From an uncultured Clostridia bacterium (lineage in GTDB: Bacteria; Bacillota; Clostridia; UBA1381), in contig CANQDD010000010.1 of assembly GCA_947591315.1 (NCBI GenBank), positions 1-64,000 on the forward strand: a stretch of 64,000 bases of DNA, in the 5' to 3' direction. The position numbers were made by a program, and so were the translations under genes. Below the pieces are notes generated by a model. That model had not been told where the DNA came from, did not search any database, and was given only the letters and a program-made list of their open reading frames with translations. Each line of letters starts with the position of its first letter. Position 1 is the first letter of the stretch. This document shows, in pieces, positions 55,463 through 63,416 of the stretch.

Positions 55463-56179
55463 ATGGAAAAAGAGATTATAAAGCTGAAGGGAGCGGGCGA
55501 CGGCGTGAGAATTTACCTCGACGCGACAAGCCCCATTTCCGATATAACAAGCTCTCTTTATGACAGGCTGCGCCAATTCCGCAAGTTTTTCGGCGACGGT
55601 CACTGCAACATATATTTTGCCGGACGCGAGCTTACGGACAGCGATAAAATGCGTCTCGAAGCCATAGTTAAGGCTATGCTGCCCGAAAGCACGGTAAATT
55701 ACGGCGAACGGCGCAAAACGGAGGACGACTTTGCGGAAAAGACGCTTGAGCTTCCGAAGGATTTAAAGAGCGAGGAAGCCGCGCCGAGCGACGACACGCC
55801 TTTCCGTAAAATACGTGATGTTGTCACGACCAACTTCAAGTCGAGCCGCGCCAGATTTTACGAGGGTGTTGTGCGCGGCGGCAGAAAGGTTGAGTCCGAC
55901 GGGCATCTTGTGCTTGTCGGCGACGTGGAGGAGGACGGCAAGGTCGCGGCTGTCGGCAACGTGATCGTGCTCGGCAGACTGCTCGGACAAGTCGAGGCGG
56001 GCTGTATGGGCAGCAAGGGTGCGTACGTTATCGCGCTCGACATGGCGCCGTCCGACATACGCATATCCGGCACGCACAGCTACTACGATAAAAACGACTT
56101 CCGCGGCGGTATGAAAAAGGCGTATCTGCGTGACGACAGGATAGTTACGGAGAATTTTACTGTCGGTACTGCCGAATAA
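55463..56179 (+). CDS. minC: Septum site-determining protein MinC
   Basis: 238 residues. N-terminal domain (about 1-85) inhibits FtsZ; the C-terminal beta-helix (GRKVESDGHLVLVGDVEEDGKVAAVGNVIVLGRLLGQVEAG, about 140-180) dimerises and binds MinD. AAGGAGGGC precedes the ATG, 18 bp after mrdA. Confidence 0.95.
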   Translation: MEKEIIKLKGAGDGVRIYLDATSPISDITSSLYDRLRQFRKFFGDGHCNIYFAGRELTDSDKMRLEAIVKAMLPESTVNYGERRKTEDDFAEKTLELPKDLKSEEAAPSDDTPFRKIRDVVTTNFKSSRARFYEGVVRGGRKVESDGHLVLVGDVEEDGKVAAVGNVIVLGRLLGQVEAGCMGSKGAYVIALDMAPSDIRISGTHSYYDKNDFRGGMKKAYLRDDRIVTENFTVGTAE

Positions 56180-56246
56180 CATACTCAACTTATACAATTT
56201 TTGTATAGATAATTGAAAAATATTTGTATAATTTTTCATAAAAATA

Positions 56247-56275
56247 TGGACAAACACAAGAAACCGTGGTATAAT
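56247..56275 (+). promoter_or_regulatory. Promoter inside the min locus, before minD
   Basis: TGGACA at 56247-56252 and TATAAT at 56270-56275, spacing 17, in the 134-bp gap between minC and minD. Confidence 0.6.
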
Positions 56276-56313
56276 CTGTATATATGCCGCAGTTGAAAGG
56301 AATAAGACAGGCT

Positions 56314-57105
56314 ATGGGAAAAATCATCATAACGGCGTCCGGCAAGGGCGGTACGGGTAAAACGACCACGACCGCGAACCTCGGCGCGGCGCTCGCTTTA
56401 AGAGGACATCTTACTGCGGTGGTGGATATGGATATGGGACTTCGCAATCTGGACATTGTTCTCGGTCTGGAGAGCGACATTGTATACGACATTTCGGACG
56501 TTATCGACGGCGGCTGCAGCCTCGACGACGCGGTTATAAAGGACAGGGAATTTGAAAATCTCTATTTCATTCCCGCTCCGCAGACGCGCGGAATATCTTT
56601 TTTGAGCGACGAGGCGGTAAAAAACGTCTGGGAGCAGATAAGGGCGCGTTTTGAATACTGCATAGTGGACGTGCCGGCGGGTATTGACGGCGGATTTCTG
56701 TACGCCGCGCCGGCGGCTGACGCGGCGCTTATCGTGACGATGCCGGAGCTTACGGCTCTGCGCGACGCGGACAGAACGGTTTCCGTGCTTGAGGACATGG
56801 GCGTTGCGGACATAAAGGTCATAATAAACCGCATACGTCCCGACATGATAGATCGCGGCATTATGATAAATGTGGACGACTGCGTGGACAGACTGCAGGT
56901 ACCCGTGGCGGGACTTGTGCCCGACGACGAGGAGCTTGTAATTTCGGCGCTCGGCGGAAAGCTCGCTGTTACGAATACATATTCGCGCGCTGGTACGGCG
57001 TTTAAAAATATTGCCGCGCGCATAGACGGCGAGAATGTGCCGGTTATGGATTTTGACGAGAAGAGAGGATTTTTCAAACGGTTGTTTCAAAGGAGAAGGC
57101 AGTAA
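56314..57105 (+). CDS. minD: Septum site-determining ATPase MinD
   Basis: 263 residues from the ATG at 56314, which gives the normal MinD opening MGKIIITASGKGGTGKTTT with the deviant Walker A KGGTGKTT (residues 11-18). VDMDMGLRNLDIVLGLE and the C-terminal amphipathic membrane-targeting helix FFKRLFQRRRQ are present. It recruits MinC to the membrane. The AAAGG site is about 13 bp from the ATG, rather far. A 10-codon longer start has no ribosome site. No minE follows. Confidence 0.96.
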   Translation: MGKIIITASGKGGTGKTTTTANLGAALALRGHLTAVVDMDMGLRNLDIVLGLESDIVYDISDVIDGGCSLDDAVIKDREFENLYFIPAPQTRGISFLSDEAVKNVWEQIRARFEYCIVDVPAGIDGGFLYAAPAADAALIVTMPELTALRDADRTVSVLEDMGVADIKVIINRIRPDMIDRGIMINVDDCVDRLQVPVAGLVPDDEELVISALGGKLAVTNTYSRAGTAFKNIAARIDGENVPVMDFDEKRGFFKRLFQRRRQ

Positions 57106-57135
57106 GACACAGACGGTGAAAGGACGGTAAATCTC

Positions 57136-57540
57136 ATGAACATTGCACTCATTGCACACGACAAGAAGAAAGAGCTTATGATACAGTTCTGTATAGCATA
57201 TTCGGGTATTCTGTCGCGCCACTCGCTTTTTGCGACGGGCACGACGGGCAAGCTCGTAAGCGAGAGTACCGGACTTAACATATACCGCTTTCTTCCCGGA
57301 CCGCAGGGCGGCGACCAGCAGATAGGCGCGAGAATAGCGTACAACGAAATTGACCTTGTACTGTTTTTCCGCGATCCGCTGAACGCGGAGGGCTACGAAC
57401 CCGACGTGTTCTCGCTTTTGAGGCTCTGCGACATGCACAACATACCTATCGCGACAAACAGCGCGACCGCCGAGGTTCTTATACACGGACTTGAACGCGG
57501 CGACCTCGATTGGCGTGATATAGTAAATCCGAAAAAATAA
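57136..57540 (+). CDS. mgsA: Methylglyoxal synthase
   Basis: 134 residues. Opens [18 protein letters not shown]; substrate phosphate-binding [39 protein letters not shown] with the catalytic Asp; [15 protein letters not shown]. It turns dihydroxyacetone phosphate into methylglyoxal, an overflow route when phosphate is low. It ends with a terminator, closing the min locus. Confidence 0.96.
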   Translation: MNIALIAHDKKKELMIQFCIAYSGILSRHSLFATGTTGKLVSESTGLNIYRFLPGPQGGDQQIGARIAYNEIDLVLFFRDPLNAEGYEPDVFSLLRLCDMHNIPIATNSATAEVLIHGLERGDLDWRDIVNPKK

Positions 57541-57544
57541 ACGA

Positions 57545-57567
57545 AAACGCTCCCAAAGGAGCGTTTT
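57545..57567 (+). terminator. Terminator after mgsA
   Basis: AAACGCTCC-caaa-GGAGCGTTT followed by TTTT. Confidence 0.85.
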
Positions 57568-57599
57568 TTTGTATGGGAGCGGATATTATTCGCCTGTAA

Positions 57600-57719
57600 G
57601 ACCCCCTCTCCGAGGGGGTCAAAAGCCGTAGGCTTTTGGGGGGGTGTTGAGGTGCGATGCGAATTTATAGCACCCCCCTAAACTTGCAAGCAAGTTTAGA
57701 CCCCCTCATAGAGGGGGTC
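57600..57719. repeat. 120-bp four-hairpin structured repeat, class C
   Basis: GACCCCCTCtccGAGGGGGTC (57600-57620); AAAAGCCgtaGGCTTTT (57621-57637); long-range stem GGGGGGTG (57639-57646) with CACCCCCC (57671-57678) around a 24-nt spacer; TAAACTTGCaaGCAAGTTTA (57679-57698); GACCCCCTCataGAGGGGGTC (57699-57719). Same plan as class A but with no sequence in common except the outer C/G runs. Confidence 0.85.
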
Positions 57720-57722
57720 ATA

Positions 57723-57786
57723 CGTAGGGGATGGCGCTATTGACATCCCTCATACCGTAGGAGAGCGGATATTATTTGTCCGCCCA
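57723..57786. repeat. REP-like units after the class C repeat
   Basis: CGTAGGGGATG...CATCCC (57723-57751) and GAGCGGATATTATTTGTCCGCCC (57764-57786). A partial unit, GGGAGCGGATATTATTCGCC, also precedes the class C element at 57575-57594. Confidence 0.55.
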
Positions 57787-57799
57787 TGCTTCTTATCTG

Positions 57800-58558
57800 T
57801 TATTGATGCGTATTGACATACTCTAATATACTATGTCCATTCTCTGAGGCTAAACAAACCCAAACATCATCATCCCATATAAAGTTTTTATCCTCTGAAA
57901 TTTCACCAAATACTGTACCACGAGTTTTAGGACGTGTTTTTATAGCTATAACAGACCATTCGCCATCCCAATGCCCCTCACCGGTCAGAGGATTTACATC
58001 ATAAAATGATGCAGCAGTCCAAGTACCTGTTGAGTCATTACCATATTTGTCTGTATTTAATCTATTATTTGGTTTCAAAGGAAATGTAGTCATCTGGTCT
58101 CCCTGCCCCAAATCATCCATTATACCTACGTCCGGCGCAACGCCTTGTCCGTAACCCAGCACGCCCGTTACTTCATCTTTCTTTAACACTATTTGTGTGC
58201 CGTCCGCCTTAACGAAAGTGTCACCTTCTCTTGCAAGGCGGTTGTCGCGCGGCTGACCCTCGTAAATTGTAATAGCTTCGTCGGTATTTGTCGGCTCCGA
58301 CGGTTCCGACGGTTCGGCTTGTGTGCTTATGGTGATTGTATTATTCGTAAAACCTACCGTAAAACCGCCCACCGCGTCGGCGATGTCGCGGAGCTTAAAA
58401 TAGGTGCTGTCGTTGATGTTGTAGCCTTCGATTGACTTTTCAATGCCGTCAACCCGGATAGGAAACGGGTTTGCCGTTACCGCATACTCGACCGCAAACC
58501 CTGTCAGTGCGGAGCAGACAATGCCGCCTATGATAAAGCCCAAAGTAAATCTCTTCAT
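57800..58558 (-). CDS. Secreted protein with stalk-type domain, mosaic composition, function unknown
   Basis: 252 residues from the ATG at 58558 (AAAGGGGGA 7 bp upstream). N-terminal membrane segment (FTLGFIIGGIVCSALTGFAV), then a copper-amine-oxidase-N-like unit (residues 30-80, PIRVDGIEKSIEGYNINDSTYFKLRDIADAVGG), a Glu/Pro/Ser linker, and a C-terminal domain that I do not recognise (GTWTAASFYDVNPLTGEGHWDGEW). The first 430 bases are GC-rich like the neighbours; the last 330 (57800-58130) are clearly AT-rich, as if a foreign 3' part were joined. Confidence 0.75.
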   Translation of the reverse strand: MKRFTLGFIIGGIVCSALTGFAVEYAVTANPFPIRVDGIEKSIEGYNINDSTYFKLRDIADAVGGFTVGFTNNTITISTQAEPSEPSEPTNTDEAITIYEGQPRDNRLAREGDTFVKADGTQIVLKKDEVTGVLGYGQGVAPDVGIMDDLGQGDQMTTFPLKPNNRLNTDKYGNDSTGTWTAASFYDVNPLTGEGHWDGEWSVIAIKTRPKTRGTVFGEISEDKNFIWDDDVWVCLASENGHSILEYVNTHQ

Positions 58559-58579
58559 AAAAAATCCCCCTTTCGATGT

Positions 58580-58608
58580 ATTATATATCATTCGGAGGGG
58601 AAAATCAA
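58580..58608 (-). promoter_or_regulatory. Promoter of the mosaic secreted protein gene
   Basis: On the minus strand TTGATT (58603-58608) and TATAAT (58580-58585), spacing 17. Confidence 0.6.
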
Positions 58609-58659
58609 GGAGAACAATGAGGCGTCCAAACTTTATTCTCTCAATAATTCACATAACTG

Positions 58660-58688
58660 TTGAAAAATAGCAAAGGATATAGTATAAT
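58660..58688 (+). promoter_or_regulatory. Promoter of the DUF362 gene
   Basis: TTGAAA at 58660-58665 and TATAAT at 58683-58688, spacing 17, 38 bp before the ATG. Confidence 0.65.
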
Positions 58689-58725
58689 ATATACGTAAAA
58701 CTATTGTCCTGCGAGGTGCAAGTAC

Positions 58726-59865
58726 ATGACCGATACCGTTTCAACAGTAAAATGCGGACGCTACGCCGATGCGCCGCGCGCCGTGAGAGAAGCGGTCGGG
58801 CTTATCGGCGGTATCGGCAGATTTGTGAAAAAGGGCGACAGGGTGCTTATCAAGCCTAACTTCGTGTCGCGGAAAAATCCCGACGAGGCGGTAACGACGC
58901 ACCCCGATATTCTCCGCGCGGTAATAGAACTCGCCGAGGAAGCGGGCGGTAAGGTGACCGTTGCCGAAAGTCCCGGCGGGCCGTATAACGCCGCTATATT
59001 AAAAAGTGTGTACTCCGCGTGCGGCGCTGACAAAGCCGTGGAGGGTACCGGCGCGGCACTGAATTACGACACGTCGTTTACCGAGGTGCATTTTCCCGAG
59101 GGCAGGACGGTAAAACAAATACCGATTATAAACCCCGCGCTTGAAGCTGACGTGATAATCTCGCTCCCGAAGCTCAAAACGCACGCCATGACGAGCTACA
59201 CCGGCGCGGTTAAAAATCTGTTCGGCGTAATACCCGGCACGCACAAGGCGGAGCTGCATTTCAGGCTCGACGACCGCCGCGCGTTCTGCTCCATGCTTGT
59301 TGACTTGTGCGAGTGCGTCAAGCCGACGCTAAGCATTATGGACGCGGTGTGGGGAATGGAGGGCAACGGGCCCACAGCGGGACAAAGCCGTCACGTAGGA
59401 CTTGTACTGGCGTCCGCGAACGCGTACGCGCTCGATAAGATTGCATGCTCTCTTATAGGCTACGCGTCCGACGAGGTCGACACGGTGAGGGAGTCGATCG
59501 AGCGCGGACTTACAGGCGAAGTTAAAACGGTCGGCGAACCGATTGAGCCGCTTATTATGCGCGATTTCGTTAAGCCGGAGAGCCACTTTAACCTTTTAAG
59601 GCTGCTGTCGCTGCCGCCGGCGGTGAACGCGTGGGCAAAAAACGCTTTGGCGTCACGCCCGAAAATTGATTACAAAACGTGCGTAAAATGCGGCGCGTGC
59701 GCAAACTGCTGTCCGCCGAAGGCAATAAGCATGGCGGGCGGCAAGCCGGTCATAGATAAAAAGAAGTGCATAAAATGCTTCTGCTGTCAGGAGCTTTGCC
59801 CGCAGAGGGCGGTTGGGATAAAACGTCCGCTGCTCAACAGATTTATGCTGAAATTTCTAAAGTAA
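58726..59865 (+). CDS. DUF362 domain protein with C-terminal 2[4Fe-4S] ferredoxin
   Basis: 379 residues. The DUF362 part (1-300) has DRVLIKPNFVSRKNPDEAVTTHPDILRAVIELAEEAGGKVTVAESPGG and ISLPKLKTHAMTSYTGAVKNLFGVIPG. The C-terminal ferredoxin (about 318-370) shows two CxxCxxC...C sets, CVKCGACANCCPPKAI and CIKCFCCQELCPQRAV. Such proteins are common in anaerobes; a redox role in the cytoplasm is expected but the reaction is unknown. GAGGTG lies before the ATG; 13 bp separate it from trmL. Confidence 0.93.
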   Translation: MTDTVSTVKCGRYADAPRAVREAVGLIGGIGRFVKKGDRVLIKPNFVSRKNPDEAVTTHPDILRAVIELAEEAGGKVTVAESPGGPYNAAILKSVYSACGADKAVEGTGAALNYDTSFTEVHFPEGRTVKQIPIINPALEADVIISLPKLKTHAMTSYTGAVKNLFGVIPGTHKAELHFRLDDRRAFCSMLVDLCECVKPTLSIMDAVWGMEGNGPTAGQSRHVGLVLASANAYALDKIACSLIGYASDEVDTVRESIERGLTGEVKTVGEPIEPLIMRDFVKPESHFNLLRLLSLPPAVNAWAKNALASRPKIDYKTCVKCGACANCCPPKAISMAGGKPVIDKKKCIKCFCCQELCPQRAVGIKRPLLNRFMLKFLK

Positions 59866-59877
59866 GGATGGTATCGT

Positions 59878-60369
59878 TTGTTTAATATAGTATTGGTAGA
59901 GCCGCGTATTCCGCAGAATACCGGCAACATAGCGCGCACCTGCGCGGCGACGGGGTGCGGTCTGCACATAGTCCGCCCGACGGCGTTTCAGATCACGGAT
60001 AAAAACCTTAAGCGCGCGGGGCTCGATTACTGGCATTTACTGAATGTCAAGTATTATGATAATTTGGCTGATTTTTTTGAAAAAACCGAGGGTGCGCGTT
60101 ATTTCTACGCGACCACAAAAGCGCCGCACACCTACGTTGACGTGGAGTACAGGGACAACGACTACTTAATGTTCGGGCGCGAGGATGCGGGGCTTCCCGA
60201 GGAGCTTCTGCACGAGCATGAGGAACGCTGCATAAGGATCCCGATGATACCCGACGCGCGCAGTCTGAATTTATCAAATTCAGTGGCGGTAATAGTATAC
60301 GAGGCGTTAAGGCAGCAAGGATTTGATAATTTGAAGAAACTGGGACAACTGACGAAATTTACGTGGTAG
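59878..60369 (+). CDS. trmL: tRNA (cytidine/uridine(34)-2'-O)-methyltransferase TrmL (SPOUT)
   Basis: 163 residues starting at TTG 59878, with AAGGA 8 bp upstream; the product begins MFNIVLVEPRIPQNTGNIARTCAATGCGLHIV, the standard TrmL opening. Other SPOUT blocks are KRAGLDYW, MFGREDAGLPEELL (knot loop) and IPMIPDARSLNLSNSVAVIVYEALRQ. It methylates the wobble ribose of tRNA-Leu. Repeats follow directly after the stop. Confidence 0.95.
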   Translation: MFNIVLVEPRIPQNTGNIARTCAATGCGLHIVRPTAFQITDKNLKRAGLDYWHLLNVKYYDNLADFFEKTEGARYFYATTKAPHTYVDVEYRDNDYLMFGREDAGLPEELLHEHEERCIRIPMIPDARSLNLSNSVAVIVYEALRQQGFDNLKKLGQLTKFTW

Positions 60370-60375
60370 TTCTGA

Positions 60376-60402
60376 CGGGCGACCGCAAGGGTCGCCCCTA
60401 CG
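60376..60402 (-). repeat. REP-like palindrome
   Basis: CGGGCGACCgcaagGGTCGCCCCTACG, reverse orientation of the unit at 32782. First of several repeats filling the 302-bp gap between trmL and degV. Confidence 0.7.
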
Positions 60403-60405
60403 AAA

Positions 60406-60520
60406 GGCTCCCCTTGAGGGGAGCTGTCGCCGAAGGCGACTGAGAGGTGGGTTTTTAAAATACGTATTGCCACCTCTCCGTCATTGCTTCGCAATGCCAC
60501 CTCTCCTCAAGGAGAGGCTC
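60406..60520. repeat. 115-bp four-hairpin structured repeat, class B copy 1
   Basis: GCTCCCCttgaGGGGAGC (60407-60424); GTCGCCgaaGGCGAC (60426-60440); long-range stem GAGAGGTGG (60442-60450) with CCACCTCTC (60470-60478); CATTGCttcGCAATG (60482-60496); CTCTCCtcaaGGAGAG near the end. A second CCACCTCTC at 60497-60505 could compete for the long-range stem. Confidence 0.85.
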
Positions 60521-60533
60521 ACGAGCGCAACAC

Positions 60534-60640
60534 CGTAGGGGCGAACCGTGTTCGCCCGGGTTGCATGGGCGAGCAGTACGCGCAGCGTACGACCAGCCCG
60601 CATAACGCAACACCGTAGGGGCGACCCTCGCGGTCGCCCG
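60534..60640 (+). repeat. Two REP-like palindromes with an intervening hairpin
   Basis: Units CGTAGGGGCGAACcgtGTTCGCCCG (60534-60558) and the ACC-type unit at 60614-60640, each preceded by GCAACAC; between them lies the hairpin GTACGCGcagCGTAC (60577-60591). Confidence 0.65.
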
Positions 60641-60671
60641 ATGTAGATACATAAAGGAAGGAGATTATTTA

Positions 60672-61565
60672 ATGAGCGATATAAAAATCATAGTAGACAC
60701 CGGTTCGGACATACCCGACGAGGCGCTTGAAAAATATAATATCGGCATTATACCGTTCATAACGCTGTTCGGCGAAAAGCAATACGTTCAGCGGCGCGAC
60801 ATAACAAACGAGCAGTTTCTCGATATGCAGGAGCAGTTCGACGGAGTGCCGAGAAGCTCGCAGACTCCGTACGCGGATATGTACGATTATCTGAAAAAAG
60901 CGACCGACGAGCATGAGAGCGTAATATATTTCACACTGTCGAGCGCGGCGAGCGGACAGTATAACACGGCTTGTCTTGTGAGAGAGGAAATACTTGAGGA
61001 AAACCCGAAAGCCGATTTACATATTTTCGATTCCTACAAATTTTCGCTCTACATAGCACAGACGGCGGTGCACGCGGCTCAAATGGCGGCGGAGGGAAAA
61101 AGCGTTGATGAAATTATAAAGGACTGCGAGCAGTATATAGTTTCATGGCGATGCTATCTTCTTGTTGACACGCTCGAATATCTGCAAAAGGGCGGCAGAC
61201 TGTCAAAAACGGCGGCGTTTGTCGGCACGCTTCTCGACATCAAGCCGATACTCACGATAGAAAACGGACTTGTGGAAAGCCTTGATAAGCTTCGCGGCAG
61301 GAAAAAGGTTATACATAAGCTTGTCGAGAAAATAAAAGAAGACGAGGACGTTGATTTTGAAAATCCCGAATTTCTGATAGTGGAGTCGGACAAAAATAAG
61401 TACGATGAGGCTATGGAAGTCCTTAAAGAGGAGTTCGGCGAGGACGTAAAAATAACGATGCACGGCGAATTCAGCCCGCTTATCGCGACACACGTCGGTC
61501 GCGGCGCATTGGCGATTATTCCGCGGATAAAGAGCGGGTTTAAGTATAAAAAAAGAATGGAGTGA
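60672..61565 (+). CDS. DegV family fatty-acid-binding protein
   Basis: 297 residues. N-terminal IKIIVDTGSDIPDEALEKYNIGIIPFITLFGEKQY, central YFTLSSAASGQYNTACL and C-terminal GRGALAIIPRI with the lipid-contacting blocks of DegV/FakB proteins. These present fatty acids to the kinase FakA; no fakA is in view. AAGGAAGGAG precedes the ATG. It is followed by hicBA, whose first start lies 6 bp after the stop. Confidence 0.92.
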   Translation: MSDIKIIVDTGSDIPDEALEKYNIGIIPFITLFGEKQYVQRRDITNEQFLDMQEQFDGVPRSSQTPYADMYDYLKKATDEHESVIYFTLSSAASGQYNTACLVREEILEENPKADLHIFDSYKFSLYIAQTAVHAAQMAAEGKSVDEIIKDCEQYIVSWRCYLLVDTLEYLQKGGRLSKTAAFVGTLLDIKPILTIENGLVESLDKLRGRKKVIHKLVEKIKEDEDVDFENPEFLIVESDKNKYDEAMEVLKEEFGEDVKITMHGEFSPLIATHVGRGALAIIPRIKSGFKYKKRME

Positions 61566-61570
61566 CACCT

Positions 61571-61777
61571 ATGTCAATAAAATCAACCGTAATTATACAA
61601 AAGGAAGAAAACTGGTATGTGGCGACGGCGATAGAATCGGGCGTTGCGTCGCAGGGAAAAACCATAGATGAAGCGCTTGCAAATCTTTCGGAGGCGTTGG
61701 AGTTGTATTACGAGGATAACATTCCCGAACAACCGTTAAACTCTGTGTTTGTCACTACTTTGGAGGTGGCTGTCTGA
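61571..61777 (+). CDS. hicB: HicB-like antitoxin (short form)
   Basis: 68 residues with the HicB/UPF0150 partial RNase-H-like fold: STVIIQKEENWYVATAIESGVASQGKTIDEALANLSEALELYYED. There is no added DNA-binding domain, so autoregulation is unlikely to be by HicB alone. GGAG lies 8 bp before the ATG. Its stop overlaps the hicA start (TGATG). Confidence 0.88.
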   Translation: MSIKSTVIIQKEENWYVATAIESGVASQGKTIDEALANLSEALELYYEDNIPEQPLNSVFVTTLEVAV

Positions 61778-61995
61778 TGGGGTCGAAATATCCTGTCTTG
61801 CCGCCGTCGAGAATAATAAAGGTTCTTGAAAGATGCGGATTTTCATATGTAAGCCAAAAGGGCAGTCATATGAAGTATTCCGACGGCAAATACACAGTTA
61901 TTATACCTAATCATTCCGAGGTGGCCAAGGGAACATTAAAAAGTATTCTTGCTATGGCGCATATTGATTTGGATGATTTTCTTGAGATGTTATAA
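61777..61995 (+). CDS. hicA: HicA-like mRNA interferase toxin
   Basis: 72 residues, double-stranded-RNA-binding-like HicA fold: SRIIKVLERCGFSYVSQKGSHMKYSDGKYTVIIPNHSEVAKGTLKSILAMAHI. The catalytic His is in KGSHMKY (His31). Order is antitoxin-toxin, opposite to the classic hicAB. The toxin cuts mRNA when free of HicB (family knowledge). Confidence 0.9.
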   Translation: MGSKYPVLPPSRIIKVLERCGFSYVSQKGSHMKYSDGKYTVIIPNHSEVAKGTLKSILAMAHIDLDDFLEML

Positions 61996-62014
61996 AGTGA
62001 AAGGGGAAAACAAC

Positions 62015-63223
62015 ATGAAATACATTGTAATTTTAGGAGACGGTATGGCGGATTATCCGGTGGATTATTTTGACGGAAAGACTATTCTCGAGGTCGCGGA
62101 TAAGCCGACCATTGACTATATGTCAAAGCACGGCGAGCTTGGCATGGTTAAGACCGTGCAGGACGGCATGAAGCCCGGCTCGGATGTGGCTAATCTGTCG
62201 GTCATGGGCTATGACACGAAAAAATGCTACAGCGGACGCTCGCCGCTCGAAGCCGCGTCAATCGGCGTTGAGATGAAGGACGACGACGTTACGTTCCGCA
62301 CAAATCTTGTGACGCTCTCCGACGAGGAAAATTATGAGGACAAGACAATGCTCGACTATTCCTCCGGTGAAATCACGACAGCCGAAGCGGCTGAGATTAT
62401 GAAAGCCGTAGCGGCTGAATTGAATACCGACGTTATAAAATTCTATCCCGGCATCAGCTACCGCCACCTGTGCGTATGGAGCGGCGGCTCTACCAATGTG
62501 GATTTAACTCCGCCGCACGATATTTCGGACAGGAAAATCGGTGAATATCTCCCGAAGGGCGACGGCGCGGAGAAATTTCTTGAAATGATGAAAAAAAGCG
62601 TGGAAATTTTGAAGGAGCACCCCGTAAACAAGGCTCGCGTCGCGGCGGGTAAAAATCCGGCGACCTCGATATGGCCCTGGGGCGAGGGCACAAAGCCGCA
62701 GCTTGAAAACTTCTACGAAAAATACGGCTTGAAGGGCAGCGTTATTTCGGCTGTCGATTTGATAAAGGGCATAGCTAAATGCGCCGGAATGAACTCGATC
62801 GACGTAGAGGGCGCGACCGGCAACTGCGAAACCAACTGGGACGGCAAGGCTCGGGCGGCGCTCGAGGCTATTACCGGCGACAGCGATTTTGTGTACATTC
62901 ATATGGAAGCGCCCGATGAAATGGGACATCAGGGACTGCCCGAAAAGAAGAAGTACGCGGTGGAAACGATAGATAAAAAGGTTGTAAAATTCTTAAAGGA
63001 CGAGCTGGAAAAGCGCGGTATAGACTATAAAATGCTGATAATGCCCGACCATCCTACGCCGATCAAGCTCAAAACCCACGTATCAGACCCCGTGCCGTAT
63101 GTTATCTACGACAGCACGAAGGACGGCGGCTCGGGATTGGCATACACCGAGGAAAACGGCAAGAAAACGGGTATATTTATTGAAAAGGGATATACGTTGA
63201 TGGAGCGGTTTTTGGATAGGTAA
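62015..63223 (+). CDS. apgM: Cofactor-independent phosphoglycerate mutase, ApgM type
   Basis: 402 residues from the ATG at 62015 (AAAGGGG 9 bp upstream; a longer frame would overlap hicA). Alkaline-phosphatase superfamily metal and nucleophile sites: VILGDGMADYP, GSDVANLSVMGYDTKKCYSGRSPLEA (Ser nucleophile region), HMEAPDEMGHQG and IMPDHPTPIKLKTH. It interconverts 3- and 2-phosphoglycerate in glycolysis. The shorter archaeal-type ApgM fits the length better than GpmI (about 510). Confidence 0.93.
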   Translation: MKYIVILGDGMADYPVDYFDGKTILEVADKPTIDYMSKHGELGMVKTVQDGMKPGSDVANLSVMGYDTKKCYSGRSPLEAASIGVEMKDDDVTFRTNLVTLSDEENYEDKTMLDYSSGEITTAEAAEIMKAVAAELNTDVIKFYPGISYRHLCVWSGGSTNVDLTPPHDISDRKIGEYLPKGDGAEKFLEMMKKSVEILKEHPVNKARVAAGKNPATSIWPWGEGTKPQLENFYEKYGLKGSVISAVDLIKGIAKCAGMNSIDVEGATGNCETNWDGKARAALEAITGDSDFVYIHMEAPDEMGHQGLPEKKKYAVETIDKKVVKFLKDELEKRGIDYKMLIMPDHPTPIKLKTHVSDPVPYVIYDSTKDGGSGLAYTEENGKKTGIFIEKGYTLMERFLDR

Positions 63224-63244
63224 ATTGTGATTTAGCGGCTGATA

Positions 63245-63358
63245 GCCTCCCCTTGAGGGGAGGTGGCATTGCGAAGCAATGACGGAGAGGTGGCAATACG
63301 TATTTTGAGAAACCACCTCTCAGTCGCCTACGGCGACAGCTCCCCTCAAGGGGAGCCT
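63245..63358. repeat. 114-bp four-hairpin structured repeat, class B copy 2 (inverted)
   Basis: Reverse orientation of the copy at 60406: CCTCCCCttgaGGGGAGG, CATTGCgaaGCAATG, GAGAGGTGG...CCACCTCTC long-range stem, GTCGCCtacGGCGAC, GCTCCCCtcaaGGGGAGC. Loops differ (gaa/tac swapped) while stems hold. Confidence 0.85.
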
Positions 63359-63361
63359 CAC

Positions 63362-63388
63362 ATAGGGGCGGATATTATCCGCCTGCCC
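63362..63388 (+). repeat. REP-like palindrome before metG
   Basis: ATAGGGGCGGATattATCCGCCTGCCC; same family as the unit before the class C repeat (57575-57594). Confidence 0.6.
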
Positions 63389-63416
63389 ACAACACAACTG
63401 AAAGGAGTCCATACAC

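Noticed and set aside
56398-57486. Long minus-strand open frame (362 codons) opposite minD/mgsA
   Set aside because: Arg/His/Tyr-rich shadow translation of two well-defined genes; no start signal.
57600-57719. Class C repeat as the transcription terminator of mgsA
   Set aside because: A proper terminator already lies at 57545-57567; the class C hairpins lack T-runs and have the layout of the other structured repeats.
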